Shown: positions 1 to 8,814, counted from the first letter of the stretch. The stretch: 64,000 nucleotides of DNA from Paraburkholderia tropica (GCF_914484835.1 NZ_CAJZAR010000079.1:248001-312000); one strand, 5' to 3'. Translations and numbers: made by a program. The notes: generated from the sequence alone by a model not told the origin.

Positions 1-1272
1 GCCCCACTTCGGCGTGCCCGGCGGCAACGGTACGTTCGCAATCGGCTTCACGCCGGCCGGATTGCACCAGATCGGCGAGCCGCCCACGAAACCGAGTCCC
101 GCATGATCGAAGTTGTCGGCGTTGTATTCATCGCAGGCCATGGCATTGCCGCCCGAGCCGATAAAGTTATTCGTCTCGGTTTGCTTGTCGAAATAGACCT
201 GCACGGTCGACACGGTTTGATAGGACACGTTGCGCCCCACGACGCCCTCGCCCGTTTGCGGATCGAACGGCTTACCGATGCCCGAGAGCAGAAACAGATG
301 CGCGTTGTTATAGGCGAACGTGGCCGCGATCACGATATCGGCGGGTTGCTCGATCAGCACGCCCTGTGCATCGACATACGTCACGCCGGTGGCTTTACGC
401 CCGGTGTGATCGAGATTGATCTTCAGGACGTTGCTGTTCGCGCGCAATTCGAATAAGGGCGAGCGCACCAGCGCGGGCATGATCGAAACTTGCGGCGAGG
501 CTTTCGAATAATTGAAGCACGCAAAACCCGAACAGAATCCGCAGAAATTGCACGGACCCATCGTGCAGCCGTATTGATTCGTGTACGGCACCGATGCATT
601 CGCGGACGGTTCGCGAAACGGTTGAAAGCCCGCCGCGCGCGCGGCCTGTTCGAAAATATGCGCCGTATACGGGACTTTCTGCGCAGGCGTCGGAAAATCG
701 GCGGAGCGATTGGCCTCGAACGGATTGCCATTGCCGACGATCTTGCCATTCACGCGATACGCCTGCCCCGACGTGCCCATCATCTGCTCGGAAAACGTGA
801 AGTGCGGTTCGAGCTCGTCGTAGCTCACGCCGTAATCCTGCAACTGCATGCCTTCGGGAATGAATTTCGCGCCGTATTTCTCGCGATAATGGCTCGCCAT
901 TTTCAATTCCTCGGGATGCACGCGCCAATGCTGTCCCGACCAGTGCAGCCCCGCGCCGCCCACGCCCGTCCCAGGCTTGAACGCACCAATCTGCCGATAA
1001 GGCAAGGCCGTATCCTTTGTGGAATGCCGGAAGGTGAAGCTCGACTTCGACATATCCTGAAAGAGCTTGCCGCGCTGGATATAGGTCAGCTCGTCGATGG
1101 TCTTCGGATACGCGCCATCGGGATAGGTGTCGCGAGATTCTCCGCGTTCGAGCGCCACCACGCGCAATCCGGCTTCGGTCAATTCCTTTGCGAGAATGGC
1201 ACCGGTCCAGCCGAATCCGACGATCACCACGTCGGTCGGCTTCATTTTCCTGTCGGCCTTCTTGTCCATCAT
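1..1272 (-). CDS. GMC-family FAD dehydrogenase, catalytic subunit (partial, C-terminus beyond left edge)
   Basis: Flavoprotein subunit resembling gluconate 2-dehydrogenase or FAD-glucose/fructose dehydrogenase large subunits, which oxidise sugars or polyols in the periplasm and pass electrons to a cytochrome c. The frame is open from ATG at 1272 to base 1, so 424 codons are visible and the C-terminal catalytic His/Asn region is missing. A Rossmann GxGxxG motif lies at residues 19-24 (VVIVGFGWTG), followed by the ELTEAGLRVVALERG strand. A cysteine-rich stretch has Cys at residues 236, 241, 244, 247 and 252 and resembles the iron-sulfur ligand region reported for FAD-glucose dehydrogenase alpha subunits. 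Two adjacent ATGs (1272, 1269) compete as start. It follows the subunit-3 gene by 83 nt in the same direction; a cytochrome c subunit would be expected further left. The family is secure, the substrate unknown. Confidence 0.88.
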   Translation of the reverse strand, partial: MMDKKADRKMKPTDVVIVGFGWTGAILAKELTEAGLRVVALERGESRDTYPDGAYPKTIDELTYIQRGKLFQDMSKSSFTFRHSTKDTALPYRQIGAFKPGTGVGGAGLHWSGQHWRVHPEELKMASHYREKYGAKFIPEGMQLQDYGVSYDELEPHFTFSEQMMGTSGQAYRVNGKIVGNGNPFEANRSADFPTPAQKVPYTAHIFEQAARAAGFQPFREPSANASVPYTNQYGCTMGPCNFCGFCSGFACFNYSKASPQVSIMPALVRSPLFELRANSNVLKINLDHTGRKATGVTYVDAQGVLIEQPADIVIAATFAYNNAHLFLLSGIGKPFDPQTGEGVVGRNVSYQTVSTVQVYFDKQTETNNFIGSGGNAMACDEYNADNFDHAGLGFVGGSPIWCNPAGVKPIANVPLPPGTPKWG

Positions 1273-1355
1273 TTGATACTCGATATTGAATGCGCGATCG
1301 CGCTAATGGCGGGGGCGTAACGATTCGAATTCGGCGGCGTGAACACCTGCTTCGC

Positions 1356-2057
1356 TCAGCCGATGGACACCGGCGGCAAGCGATACGGCTTGCCGTATTG
1401 CTCGACCGCGTCCATATAATCGGCGCGCGCGCCGGGGAAATTGATCATCTTCCACGCACCCATGTCCTTGTTGCCGCCGTGAACCGGGTCGCTGAAATAG
1501 CCTTCGCGCGTGTTCTTCAGCAATTGGTCGAAAAACACCGGACCGGGTATTTCACCCATCGGCAATTGGCCGTGTTCGAGCGACGTCAGCACGCGATCTT
1601 TCGTGGCGTCGTCGAGTTGCGCAAAGGGTTTGCCGTGTGCCTGCATCACCGCCGCATCCAATCCTTGCAGCCCCTTGCGATAGAGATCGCGCGGACCATA
1701 CGGCAATTGATAACCCATCTGCGGCGGCGCATCGGCGACAAACGGACCGTGCATGTACCAGAGCTTGCCGAAGCCATATGGCAGCATCATCTGCTTGTCG
1801 ATAAAGCCCGGCACGCCGGCTTCGAGTGCGCCGGGGCCGAGCGCATCGGCGGGAATCAGACGGTCCGTGAGCGCGCAGAGCGTGGTCCATTCCGCTTCGT
1901 TGAAATAGACGGGCTGCGAAGACGCTGTCGCCGACGCGCCCGCCGCCTTGATCACCGGCGCGAGCACGCCCGCGCTCGCCACGGCGGCGGCGGGCGCCGC
2001 TGCCGCGACGCCGCGCAGAAATGCCCGGCGGCCGGGCGTAATACCAGGAGATTTCAT
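1356..2057 (-). CDS. Gluconate 2-dehydrogenase subunit 3 family protein (Tat-exported)
   Basis: Small gamma-type subunit (233 aa) that normally partners a GMC flavoprotein and carries it through the Tat pathway to the periplasm. The N-terminus has a twin-arginine motif (GRRAFLRG, residues 9-16) and an Ala-rich hydrophobic stretch. The mature part has the family pattern with an early LCALTDRLIPAD segment and later MQAHGKPFAQLD. The gene starts 7 nt after the porin stop codon and precedes the dehydrogenase gene, so porin, subunit 3 and dehydrogenase form one transcription unit. The flavoprotein has no signal peptide of its own, as expected if this subunit provides the export signal. Confidence 0.88.
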   Translation of the reverse strand: MKSPGITPGRRAFLRGVAAAAPAAAVASAGVLAPVIKAAGASATASSQPVYFNEAEWTTLCALTDRLIPADALGPGALEAGVPGFIDKQMMLPYGFGKLWYMHGPFVADAPPQMGYQLPYGPRDLYRKGLQGLDAAVMQAHGKPFAQLDDATKDRVLTSLEHGQLPMGEIPGPVFFDQLLKNTREGYFSDPVHGGNKDMGAWKMINFPGARADYMDAVEQYGKPYRLPPVSIG

Positions 2058-2064
2058 GCGATGC

Positions 2065-3108
2065 TCAAAAGGAATGGTTGATGCCGACCTGCACGCCCGT
2101 CTGGCTCATGCCATAGGGTTGCGTCGAATCGAGCGCGTTGAGGCTGACGGTGTCCGCGCCGTGGTTGTCGAGCACGCCGACGAACGAATAAAGAAACGTG
2201 CGCGCCGACAAGTTGTATTGGCCGCCGAGAATCAGCCACGTCGGTTCGCCGCGACCGTCGAACATGGTGTGATGAATCACTTCGCCAAGCAGATGCGTGT
2301 GCGACGACACCGCATAAGTCGCCCCGGCCCAATACAGATTGCCGCGCGGACTCAAGCCGAGATCGCCGGAAATATTCGCGTAGCCGCCCATCAGCGCGAG
2401 CCGGTCGAAGCGATATTTGGCCGCGACGGTTGCGCGTCGCTCCACGCGATTCGCCTCGGAAATGCCCGTCGTGGTATCGACTTCGCCGCGCGTGTCTTCG
2501 TAGATCGCGCGCATCGAAAGCGGGCCGCGGTCGTACGAAAGCGACACACCCATGTAACGGCCCGCGCGCGAATCGCCGGCAATCTGCTGCCCGAATGAAT
2601 ATTCGGCGCTCGCGCTCATGCCATCGACAACTGGCGAGCGATATTTGACCGCATTGCTCGGCCAGTCCGATTGCGCCGGAAACAGATTCGTCGAGAGCAG
2701 CGAATATTGCGCCATGCTCGTCGCGTCGAAATCGAGCAGCGCCTGGAACATCAGATTCCATTCACGGCCGAGTTCAATCGATCCCCACGTGGGATCTTCG
2801 ATCCCAACGAACGCGTAACGATTGAAGAAAGAACTCGAATCGGCCTGCTGGCCCGTATTGACGACATAACCGCTTTCGAGGTCGAAGTAGGCTTTGCGGC
2901 CGCTGCCCAGATCCTCCGATCCCTTGATGCCGAATAGCGAAGGAATGGCATTGCCCGATTGCAGGCCAATTTCGGCGTGCCCGCTGCTGCTCGAGTGCGT
3001 GAGATATTGCAGGCCTTCATCGACCGTACCGTACAGCGTCACGGACGACTGGGCGTGCGCGATCATGGGACCGGCACCGCACAACAAGACGACAAGCCAC
3101 TTCTTCAT
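2065..3108 (-). CDS. Gram-negative porin (Burkholderia type)
   Basis: Outer-membrane trimeric porin of 347 aa. It has a signal peptide ending in AHA, then the hallmark QSSVTLYGTVDEGL first strand, repeated alternating beta-strand segments, the GIKGSEDLGSGRKAYFDLE motif and a C-terminal aromatic residue (GINHSF) used for outer-membrane assembly. It is the first gene of a unit with the downstream subunit-3 and GMC dehydrogenase genes (7-nt gap), so it probably admits the substrate that the dehydrogenase oxidises. Two inverted repeats lie upstream. Identification as a porin is secure; specificity is not visible. Confidence 0.93.
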   Translation of the reverse strand: MKKWLVVLLCGAGPMIAHAQSSVTLYGTVDEGLQYLTHSSSSGHAEIGLQSGNAIPSLFGIKGSEDLGSGRKAYFDLESGYVVNTGQQADSSSFFNRYAFVGIEDPTWGSIELGREWNLMFQALLDFDATSMAQYSLLSTNLFPAQSDWPSNAVKYRSPVVDGMSASAEYSFGQQIAGDSRAGRYMGVSLSYDRGPLSMRAIYEDTRGEVDTTTGISEANRVERRATVAAKYRFDRLALMGGYANISGDLGLSPRGNLYWAGATYAVSSHTHLLGEVIHHTMFDGRGEPTWLILGGQYNLSARTFLYSFVGVLDNHGADTVSLNALDSTQPYGMSQTGVQVGINHSF

Positions 3109-3721
3109 CGAAAAACGCCTTCAACATGAATGCCCCCTTCTCCGCCTTCCTGTTGACGATGTTGCTGATCACGCCCGGAGTGACGCAGTCGCCGATTGCG
3201 GAGAATGTGCTCGTTCGGGGAAAAATCCGAGCCGGGCGGATTCTATACACGACGCATTCGCGTAGATTGAGGAAAAGTAAAACCAACTTTTCCTGCCATT
3301 CATGAATGAAGGAAGTCACCGCGCGCAGATGAATCGCGCTTCATTCACGGCGTAATCGCGCAAAGCGGTGCTGGGCGGACGATTCGCCGCAACGCGTGTG
3401 GCGGCGTGGCATCGGCGTCTCGTGCCGTGGCGCGACTCGATTGATCGCGGCAATCTCACATGAAACTATTTTCATCTGCAGCGCCAGACTTTTATGTTGT
3501 TAATATCTCGTGGCTCGAATTTCAAAATCTCTTGCTGCGGCGTCATGCTAGAAAGGCACGGTGCGCGTTTCAGGATTCATTTCGTTGTTTTCGTTTTTCA
3601 TTGCTGATCGCGGGTGTTGCGCCCGGGTGTTGCATCCGTGTTGTGTCCGGGTCTGCGTCCATTCGCGCGCCGCGTTCAGCCCTTCCGCTGTTCAAGCCAA
3701 CCCCACTTCCAAGGTACGTTC
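3109..3721. other. Intergenic region between divergent porin and HbpS-like genes
   Basis: About 610 nt without a convincing gene; the short reading frames here have no recognisable protein features. It should hold the promoters for the porin (leftward) and the exported HbpS-like protein (rightward). The only structures I can point to are an 8-bp-arm inverted repeat at 3271-3293 and a 12-bp palindrome at 3297-3308. Confidence 0.6.
3271..3308. promoter_or_regulatory. Inverted repeat plus palindrome upstream of porin
   Basis: GGAAAAGT at 3271-3278 pairs with ACTTTTCC at 3286-3293 across a 7-nt spacer, and the perfect palindrome CATTCATGAATG lies at 3297-3308. Both are 160-200 nt upstream of the porin start. 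They could be operator sites; no regulator is encoded next to them, so the role is inferred only from symmetry. Confidence 0.35.
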
Positions 3722-4243
3722 ATGTCCCTTCGTTTCCGGGCCATCGCGCTCGTCGCCTCTTCGCTCACCGCCGCCCTCTCCGCTTCGCTCGCCAGCAGTG
3801 CCGCGCTCGCCGCATCGCCGAATGCAGCCGAATTGCCGACGACTCACGTCCTCACGCTGGCCGCCGCTCGCATCATCGCCAACGATGCGACGAGCGACGC
3901 CACGCTGCGCGGCACGCCTGGTGCGGTCGCCATCGTGGATGCGGGCGGCCATTTGCTGCTGCTCGAACGCATGGACGGCGCGTCCGCTGCGTTCGCCGAT
4001 ATCGCCACCGGCAAGGCGCGCACGGCCGCGCTGTTCAAGGTGCCCACGAAGAAGCTCGAAGCCGCGATCAATGGCGGTCGTCCGGCGGCCATCACGGCAG
4101 GCCTCACGATGATGAACGGCGGTGAGCCGATCGTGTTCGACGGTCAGGTGATTGGCGCAATCGGCGTCAGCACGGCAGTGCCGCCCAACGATGCGCCGAT
4201 CGCGGAGCAGGCGAGCCAGGCGCTGGGCCACGTCGCACCGTAA
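3722..4243 (+). CDS. Exported heme-binding protein GlcG/HbpS family
   Basis: Protein of 173 aa with an N-terminal signal peptide (SLRFRAIALVASSL..., likely cleaved after SAALA near residue 30) and one GlcG/HbpS-like domain (formerly DUF336). Typical features are LTLAAARIIAND, the AVAIVDAGGHLLLLERMDGA strand, KARTAALFKVPT and the C-terminal GQVIGAIGVSTAVPPNDAPIAEQA. Members bind heme or accompany glycolate and related oxidases. I chose ATG 3722 over the upstream in-frame start because the signal peptide begins there. It stands alone and ends before a bidirectional terminator shared with the convergent LysR gene. Confidence 0.87.
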   Translation: MSLRFRAIALVASSLTAALSASLASSAALAASPNAAELPTTHVLTLAAARIIANDATSDATLRGTPGAVAIVDAGGHLLLLERMDGASAAFADIATGKARTAALFKVPTKKLEAAINGGRPAAITAGLTMMNGGEPIVFDGQVIGAIGVSTAVPPNDAPIAEQASQALGHVAP

Positions 4244-4286
4244 AACAAGGGCTATTCTCTTCGCCGCGCATCGCCGAGGCGAAAAA

Positions 4287-4320
4287 AAACGGGACGCGGT
4301 ATCGACACCGCGTCCCGTTT
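4287..4320. terminator. Bidirectional intrinsic terminator
   Basis: A 14-bp perfect stem (4287-4300 with 4307-4320) encloses the loop ATCGAC, with an A-run on the left and T-rich sequence on the right. It lies between the convergent HbpS-like and LysR genes and can serve both. Confidence 0.88.
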
Positions 4321-4352
4321 CGTCTGATCGATCGCCGTACGTGGCGGCGTCT

Positions 4353-5273
4353 TCACGCGCCGCCCGCGCGCTCCAGTTCCGCACTCAGAAAATCGACGAA
4401 GGCCCGCACACGCGTCGATAGCTGATGCCGCTGCGCATAGACCGCGTAGATATCCGCGCCCGGCGTGCGGTAGTCGGGCAGCACCACCACGAGGCGGCCG
4501 TCCGCGATGTAATCCTTCACGTCCCATTCCGCGCGCATCAGAATGCCGTGGCCGTCGAGCGCCCACTTCACCGCGATCTCACCGTCGTTCGTCGTGAGAT
4601 TGCCATTCACGCGTATCGCCTCGCTTTTCGCGTTGGCCCCGCGCTCCGCCGTGAGCCGCCACACACCATACGCCTCATCGCCCTGACGAATGCCGATGCA
4701 GTTGTGACGCGCGAGATCGTGCGGCGACGCAGGCGTGCCGTGCCTGGCCAGATACACGGGCGAAGCGCACAACAGCCTGCGGTTCGGCGCGAGACGGCGC
4801 GCAATCACGCGCGCGTCGGGCGGTTCGCCGAAACGAATGCAGACGTCGAAGCTGTCGTCGGTAAATGGCGGCGGCGTGACGGACAACTGCAATTGCACCG
4901 ACACCTGCGGATAACGCGCGACGAAACGCGAAATGGCCGGCGCGATATGACTGCGCCCAAAACCGAGCGTCGCGTTCACGCGCAGCAACCCGGTTGGGCT
5001 GCGCCGCGAACTGCCGAGCAGCTCGCTCAATTCCTCGACCTGATCGAGGATGCGCCGCGCGTGTTCCAGATACACCTCGCCTTCGGGCGTGAGCAACATG
5101 CGCCGCGTGGTGCGATTGATCAGCGTGACGCCCGCGCGTTGTTCCATCTGCGTGAGGCGCTTGCTGACGGCGGCGGGCGTGAGTCCTAATTCGCGCGCGG
5201 CCGCGCTCAGGCTGCCGCAAATCGCGAGTGTCGAAAAGAAGCCGAGATCGGCGGGAGAAACCACTTCAGTCAC
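4353..5273 (-). CDS. LysR-family regulator, probable tartrate regulator (TtdR/DmlR-like)
   Basis: LTTR of 306 aa: winged HTH at about residues 8-65 (FFSTLAICGSLSAAARELGLTPAAVSKRLTQME), then an effector domain beginning around residue 95 (LLRVNATLGFGRSHIAP) that has the CrgA/DmlR-like pattern DVCIRFGEPPDARVIARRLAPNRRLLCASP. It is divergent from the MFS transporter gene at 5529. The 255-bp gap contains a 49-bp element that recurs in the promoter of the tartrate dehydratase genes 8 kb away. That makes it the best candidate for controlling transporter and dehydratase together. The assignment to tartrate rests on context; LysR family membership is certain. Confidence 0.88.
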   Translation of the reverse strand: MTEVVSPADLGFFSTLAICGSLSAAARELGLTPAAVSKRLTQMEQRAGVTLINRTTRRMLLTPEGEVYLEHARRILDQVEELSELLGSSRRSPTGLLRVNATLGFGRSHIAPAISRFVARYPQVSVQLQLSVTPPPFTDDSFDVCIRFGEPPDARVIARRLAPNRRLLCASPVYLARHGTPASPHDLARHNCIGIRQGDEAYGVWRLTAERGANAKSEAIRVNGNLTTNDGEIAVKWALDGHGILMRAEWDVKDYIADGRLVVVLPDYRTPGADIYAVYAQRHQLSTRVRAFVDFLSAELERAGGA

Positions 5274-5300
5274 GGCGCGGTCTTTGAATTCAGGTTAATG

Positions 5301-5349
5301 ATGGATTAAGTCTAGCACCGGTTACAGCACTTCAGGTTCGGTAAAGTGC
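5301..5349. promoter_or_regulatory. 49-bp regulatory element, copy 1 (MFS/LysR intergenic)
   Basis: Matches 13080-13128 at 36 of 49 positions without gaps. Conserved cores are ATGGATT, CCGGTTACAGC and GGTAAAGT. TTAC (5322-5325) and GTAA (5341-5344) form an inverted repeat with a 15-nt spacer, as in LysR sites. The conserved TAAAGT (5342-5347) could be the -10 of the MFS promoter, which would give a leader of about 175 nt. Confidence 0.7.
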
Positions 5350-5528
5350 CTCTCATCGAGCAATCACTGAGGACGCGGACACGTCGCACGGCACGACCGC
5401 TGCACACAGCGTTCGTCAGACGTTTGCCAACATTCAGTCCAACAGATGATCTAGCGAGACCGATATTTGACTCACGGCGCCCAACCATTCGACCAATCAA
5501 ACCGGCGCTTTCCCCAAGGTGGAGACAC

Positions 5529-6845
5529 ATGCAGACTCATCACGACCTCGAAGCGCGCGTGTCGCGCAAACTCATGTGGCGAATCATTCCATTCGTCATG
5601 CTGCTGTATTTCGTCAGCTTTCTCGATCGCGTTAATGTCGGCTTTGCGGCGCTGTCGATGAACAAGGACATCGGTTTGTCGCCGAGTGCATTTGGATTGG
5701 GCGGCGGCCTGTTCTTCATCGGCTATTTTCTTTGCGAAGTCCCGTCGAATCTGATTCTGCATCGCGTCGGCGCGCGCATCTGGATTGCTCGCGTCATGAT
5801 TACGTGGGGCATCGTGTCGGGCATTTCGGCTTTCGTCGTCGGACCGACCAGTTTTTACGTGCTGCGCTTTCTTTTGGGCGTGGCCGAAGCAGGATTCTTC
5901 CCCGGCATCATTCTCTATTTGAGCCTGTGGTTTCCGTCGCGCCAGCGCGCGGTCGCGGCTGCGTGGTTCATGGCCGCTGCACCGCTGTCCACCGCAATCG
6001 GCTCGCCGCTTTCGGGCGCGATCATGCAATTGCCTTCGGTGTTCGGTCTCGCCGACTGGCAAATGCTCTATGTGCTCGAAGCGGTACCTGCGGTATTGCT
6101 GGGCTTCGTGGTGCTGCGCCGTCTGACCGACAGCCCGAAGCAGGCCACGTGGCTCGCCGACGACGAACGCACCTGGCTCATCGCGAAACTTCATCAGGAG
6201 GCAAGCGAACGCCAGAACCACGCGGGGCACACGGCGGGCGCGCTGAGCGCACTGCGCGATCCTCGCGTGCTCGCACTCGCGCTGATTTATTTCGGCACGT
6301 CGGCCGGTTTGTATACGCTCGGTCTGTGGGCGCCGCTCATCATTCGGCAATACGGTTTTACCGCGTTCGAAACCGGCTTGCTCAACGGCGTGCCGAGCCT
6401 CGTCGCCGTGCTCGTCATGATTTTCTGGGCACGCAGTTCGGATCGTAGCGGCGAACGCACGTGGCACGTCATCATTCCGTGCGTGCTCGCCTGTGTGGGC
6501 TTTATTTTCGCGGGCCAGGCCACGACGGCGATGTTCGTCATCGGCGCGCTCGTCATCGTGAACGTGGGGATCAGCGCAGCGAAAGCGCCGCTCTGGGCCA
6601 TGCCGAGCATGTTTCTTTCGGGCGCAGGGGCTGCAGCGGGCATCGCCATGATCAATTCGCTCGGCAACCTCGGCGGCTTCGTCGGCCCGGCCGTGATCGG
6701 CTGGCTCAAGAACGAAACGGGCAGCTACGCAGCGGGCCTTTACGTCGTAGCAGGAACGCTCGCGGTCTCGTCCGTCGTCACGTTGCTGCTGAGCCGGCGC
6801 ACGCCTGCCGACGCCGTCATGACGCAAGTTCGCCACGACCATTGA
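5529..6845 (+). CDS. MFS transporter, anion:cation symporter family (probable tartrate uptake)
   Basis: Inner-membrane secondary transporter of 438 aa with about 12 membrane segments. The N-terminal half shows ACS-family signatures: RRIIPF-like start of TM1, LDRVNVGFAALSMNKDIGLS, YFLCEVPSNLILHRVGARIWIARVMITWG, and the LGVAEAGFFPGIILYLSLWFP motif. ATG 5529 follows GGTGGAGAC, and the family N-terminus (RVSRKLMWRIIPFVMLLYFVSFLDR) starts shortly after; longer in-frame versions add an unrelated Arg-rich tail. It is divergent from the LysR gene and shares a promoter element with ttdA/ttdB, so L-tartrate or a related dicarboxylate is the likely substrate. A bidirectional terminator follows. Confidence 0.9.
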   Translation: MQTHHDLEARVSRKLMWRIIPFVMLLYFVSFLDRVNVGFAALSMNKDIGLSPSAFGLGGGLFFIGYFLCEVPSNLILHRVGARIWIARVMITWGIVSGISAFVVGPTSFYVLRFLLGVAEAGFFPGIILYLSLWFPSRQRAVAAAWFMAAAPLSTAIGSPLSGAIMQLPSVFGLADWQMLYVLEAVPAVLLGFVVLRRLTDSPKQATWLADDERTWLIAKLHQEASERQNHAGHTAGALSALRDPRVLALALIYFGTSAGLYTLGLWAPLIIRQYGFTAFETGLLNGVPSLVAVLVMIFWARSSDRSGERTWHVIIPCVLACVGFIFAGQATTAMFVIGALVIVNVGISAAKAPLWAMPSMFLSGAGAAAGIAMINSLGNLGGFVGPAVIGWLKNETGSYAAGLYVVAGTLAVSSVVTLLLSRRTPADAVMTQVRHDH

Positions 6846-6874
6846 TCGCTTGCTGAAGCTGATTCATAGCGGAA

Positions 6875-6904
6875 AAAAGGTGCGCCCGATGCGGCGCACC
6901 TTTT
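6875..6904. terminator. Bidirectional intrinsic terminator
   Basis: A 12-bp perfect stem (6875-6886 with 6893-6904) encloses a CGATGC loop, flanked by A-run and T-run, between the convergent MFS and esterase genes. Confidence 0.88.
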
Positions 6905-6936
6905 CCATTTCATGCGTCGCTAGTTGTGTGGTGCGA

Positions 6937-7710
6937 TCACTGCGCGTTGAGCCACGCCACGAGATCGCGCAATGCGTCGGGACGGATCTCATGCGACATA
7001 CCGCGATAAACATGCGCTTCGGGTCGCAGACCGAGCGCCTGCAATCGCGACACCGCCTCGTGTTCATACGCGACCGGGATCACCGTATCCGCGTCGCCGT
7101 GCGAAATAAAAATACGCAATGGCTTGAGCGACGGCGATGCACTGACATGCGGCGCGAGCGAATCGAAAAACGCGCCGCTCATTACGCCGATGCCGCGAAA
7201 TGCCTTCCGGTCCGTCAAGGCGACTTCGTACGACATGATCGCGCCCTGGCTGAAGCCGACGAGATAAACACGGCGCGGATCGAAGTGATATTTGTCGATC
7301 AACTGCTGGCGCAATTGTTCGATCGACGCCGTGCTTTGGCGCAGCGAAATGGGATCGCCGTCGAGCCGCCCATTCGGCGCGACGCTCTCGAACCACTCGT
7401 AACTGTCGTCGCCCAACACGCCAGGCGCACGCGCAGAAACGATCGCGTACTGCTTCGGCAAGGCGTCGCGCAGCGAAAACAGATCCGCTTCGTTACTGCC
7501 CCTGCCGTGCAACAGAATGATCAACGGCGCGTGCTCCGCCGCCTTGAGCGAATCATCGGGCAATTGCAGCAAATAAGGCAGCACGAGATCGCGATGAAGG
7601 GGTGCGCCGCCGTCCTGCGCGGAATCGAATGGCGCCGATTGCGCGGTGGCGGGCCCGGTGAGCAGCGCGCTCGCGCTCAACGACGCCGCGATCACGAGAC
7701 GTTTGAACAT
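6937..7710 (-). CDS. Exported carboxylesterase/phospholipase-type alpha/beta hydrolase
   Basis: Hydrolase of 257 aa with a signal peptide (FKRLVIAASLSASALLTGPATAQS, beginning at ATG 7710). The alpha/beta core has LIILLHGRGSNEADLF (oxyanion region), YLVGFSQGAIMSYEVAL (nucleophile elbow GFSQG), SHGDADTVIPVAYEHEA (acid) and RGMSHEIRPDAL (His). This is the pattern of the bacterial carboxylesterase/lysophospholipase family (EstB/YpfH type). The in-frame extension to 7878 is Cys/Arg-rich and was rejected in favour of the signal peptide start. The substrate is unknown; the location is probably periplasmic. Confidence 0.87.
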   Translation of the reverse strand: MFKRLVIAASLSASALLTGPATAQSAPFDSAQDGGAPLHRDLVLPYLLQLPDDSLKAAEHAPLIILLHGRGSNEADLFSLRDALPKQYAIVSARAPGVLGDDSYEWFESVAPNGRLDGDPISLRQSTASIEQLRQQLIDKYHFDPRRVYLVGFSQGAIMSYEVALTDRKAFRGIGVMSGAFFDSLAPHVSASPSLKPLRIFISHGDADTVIPVAYEHEAVSRLQALGLRPEAHVYRGMSHEIRPDALRDLVAWLNAQ

Positions 7711-7780
7711 GAATGAAGGATCAGGTAGGTGGATTGCACGAAAACGGCCGTAGCGAAACCGGCGGACCATGCCGCGCCGA

Positions 7781-8473
7781 TTACGTCGGTGAAACGCTGC
7801 GCCACAACGCGCACATGCGCGCGGTTTGCCGCCGATGCATCGCCCAGCGCAACAGCAACACCACGGCGGCAGCAACATCGAGCGCGATGCACAGCGTGGA
7901 TCGGCAATGCTCGACCTTCCACGCGGCGCTCGCCAGCAACGCGGCGCCGAGCAGCAGGACCGCTGCGGTCGACGCCATCATCGGCATGCAGAGTTCGGCG
8001 TACGCTTGCTGCGAGGGCGTCGTGGTCCGCTTCGCGCGCCACACGACCGGCAGCACGGCGAGCGCGCACACGCACGCCAAGCCCACTCCGATCCACGACA
8101 TCTCGCCGACGAATAAACCCAGCATATACGCGCCCGCGCTCACGCCGAATACCCAGGCCAGCAACGCCAGCATTTTGCGGAAGACGTAAGTGGACGCGAA
8201 TTGCGCGGCGAGTGTGCGCGGCGGGCCGAATCGATCGAACAGTTTGTCGAGTGCTGCGTCGGCTAAATCGGCTTTATCGGCGCCATCGGCTTTGGCCGTT
8301 TGCGCCGCGCGACTATTCAACGCCGATTCCCGCGAATCGAATTCATCGCCTGACGCGACGCATTCATAAAGATGATCGGCCATTTCGTCGCAAACATCGC
8401 GCGCGTAGTGCGCGTCGAATTGCAACGCCTCGCCAATTTCATCCAGCCAGGCTTCGACCGCGGGATGCTTCAT
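7781..8473 (-). CDS. HAAS-domain membrane protein paired with PadR regulator
   Basis: Protein of 230 aa. The N-terminal soluble helical domain (HPAVEAWLDEIGEALQF... EMADHLYECV, residues 1-100) has the HAAS/DUF1700 pattern typical of proteins encoded next to PadR regulators. It is followed by about four predicted membrane segments (MLALLAWVFGVSAGAYMLGL; WIGVGLACVCALAVLPVVW; MMASTAAVLLLGAALLAS; LCIALDVAAAVVLLL). ATG 8473 overlaps the padR stop codon by ATGA, so the two are translationally coupled. HAAS proteins are thought to sense membrane signals; the function here is unknown. Confidence 0.8.
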   Translation of the reverse strand: MKHPAVEAWLDEIGEALQFDAHYARDVCDEMADHLYECVASGDEFDSRESALNSRAAQTAKADGADKADLADAALDKLFDRFGPPRTLAAQFASTYVFRKMLALLAWVFGVSAGAYMLGLFVGEMSWIGVGLACVCALAVLPVVWRAKRTTTPSQQAYAELCMPMMASTAAVLLLGAALLASAAWKVEHCRSTLCIALDVAAAVVLLLRWAMHRRQTARMCALWRSVSPT

Positions 8474-8814
8474 GCTTTTTTTGACGGCGTGACAGGCCGC
8501 AGAAAGCGGTCGATCGCACTCGAAAAACGGGCCCATTTCGCCGCCTTTCCAGCGAGCTCCGTGCGCCCGGCATCCGTGATGCGATAAGTGCGGCGCTTGC
8601 GGCCCGATTCGGACACCGCCCACTCGCTTTCGATCAAGCCTTTCTGTTCGAGGCCATGCAGCACGGGATAAATCGTGCCTTCGGGAAAATCGAACAGGCC
8701 TTCGCTGACCTCACGCAGATGCGTGATCAGCGCATAGCCGTGCATCGTGTGTTTGTCGAGCGCGGCAAGAATGGTCAAGTCGATATGACTTGAAAGCGAT
8801 TTGTCTGTTTTCAC
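8470..8814 (-). CDS. PadR-family transcriptional regulator
   Basis: DNA-binding regulator of 114 aa with the PadR winged helix: DLTILAALDKHTMHGYALITHLREVSEGLFDFPEGTIYPVLHGLEQKGLIESEW, then a short C-terminal dimerisation helix. The FPEGTIYPVLHGLEQ recognition segment is diagnostic. It is the first gene of a two-gene unit with the HAAS protein. A perfect 8-bp-arm palindrome sits 86-104 nt upstream and is a plausible autoregulatory operator. Confidence 0.93.
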   Translation of the reverse strand: MKTDKSLSSHIDLTILAALDKHTMHGYALITHLREVSEGLFDFPEGTIYPVLHGLEQKGLIESEWAVSESGRKRRTYRITDAGRTELAGKAAKWARFSSAIDRFLRPVTPSKKA

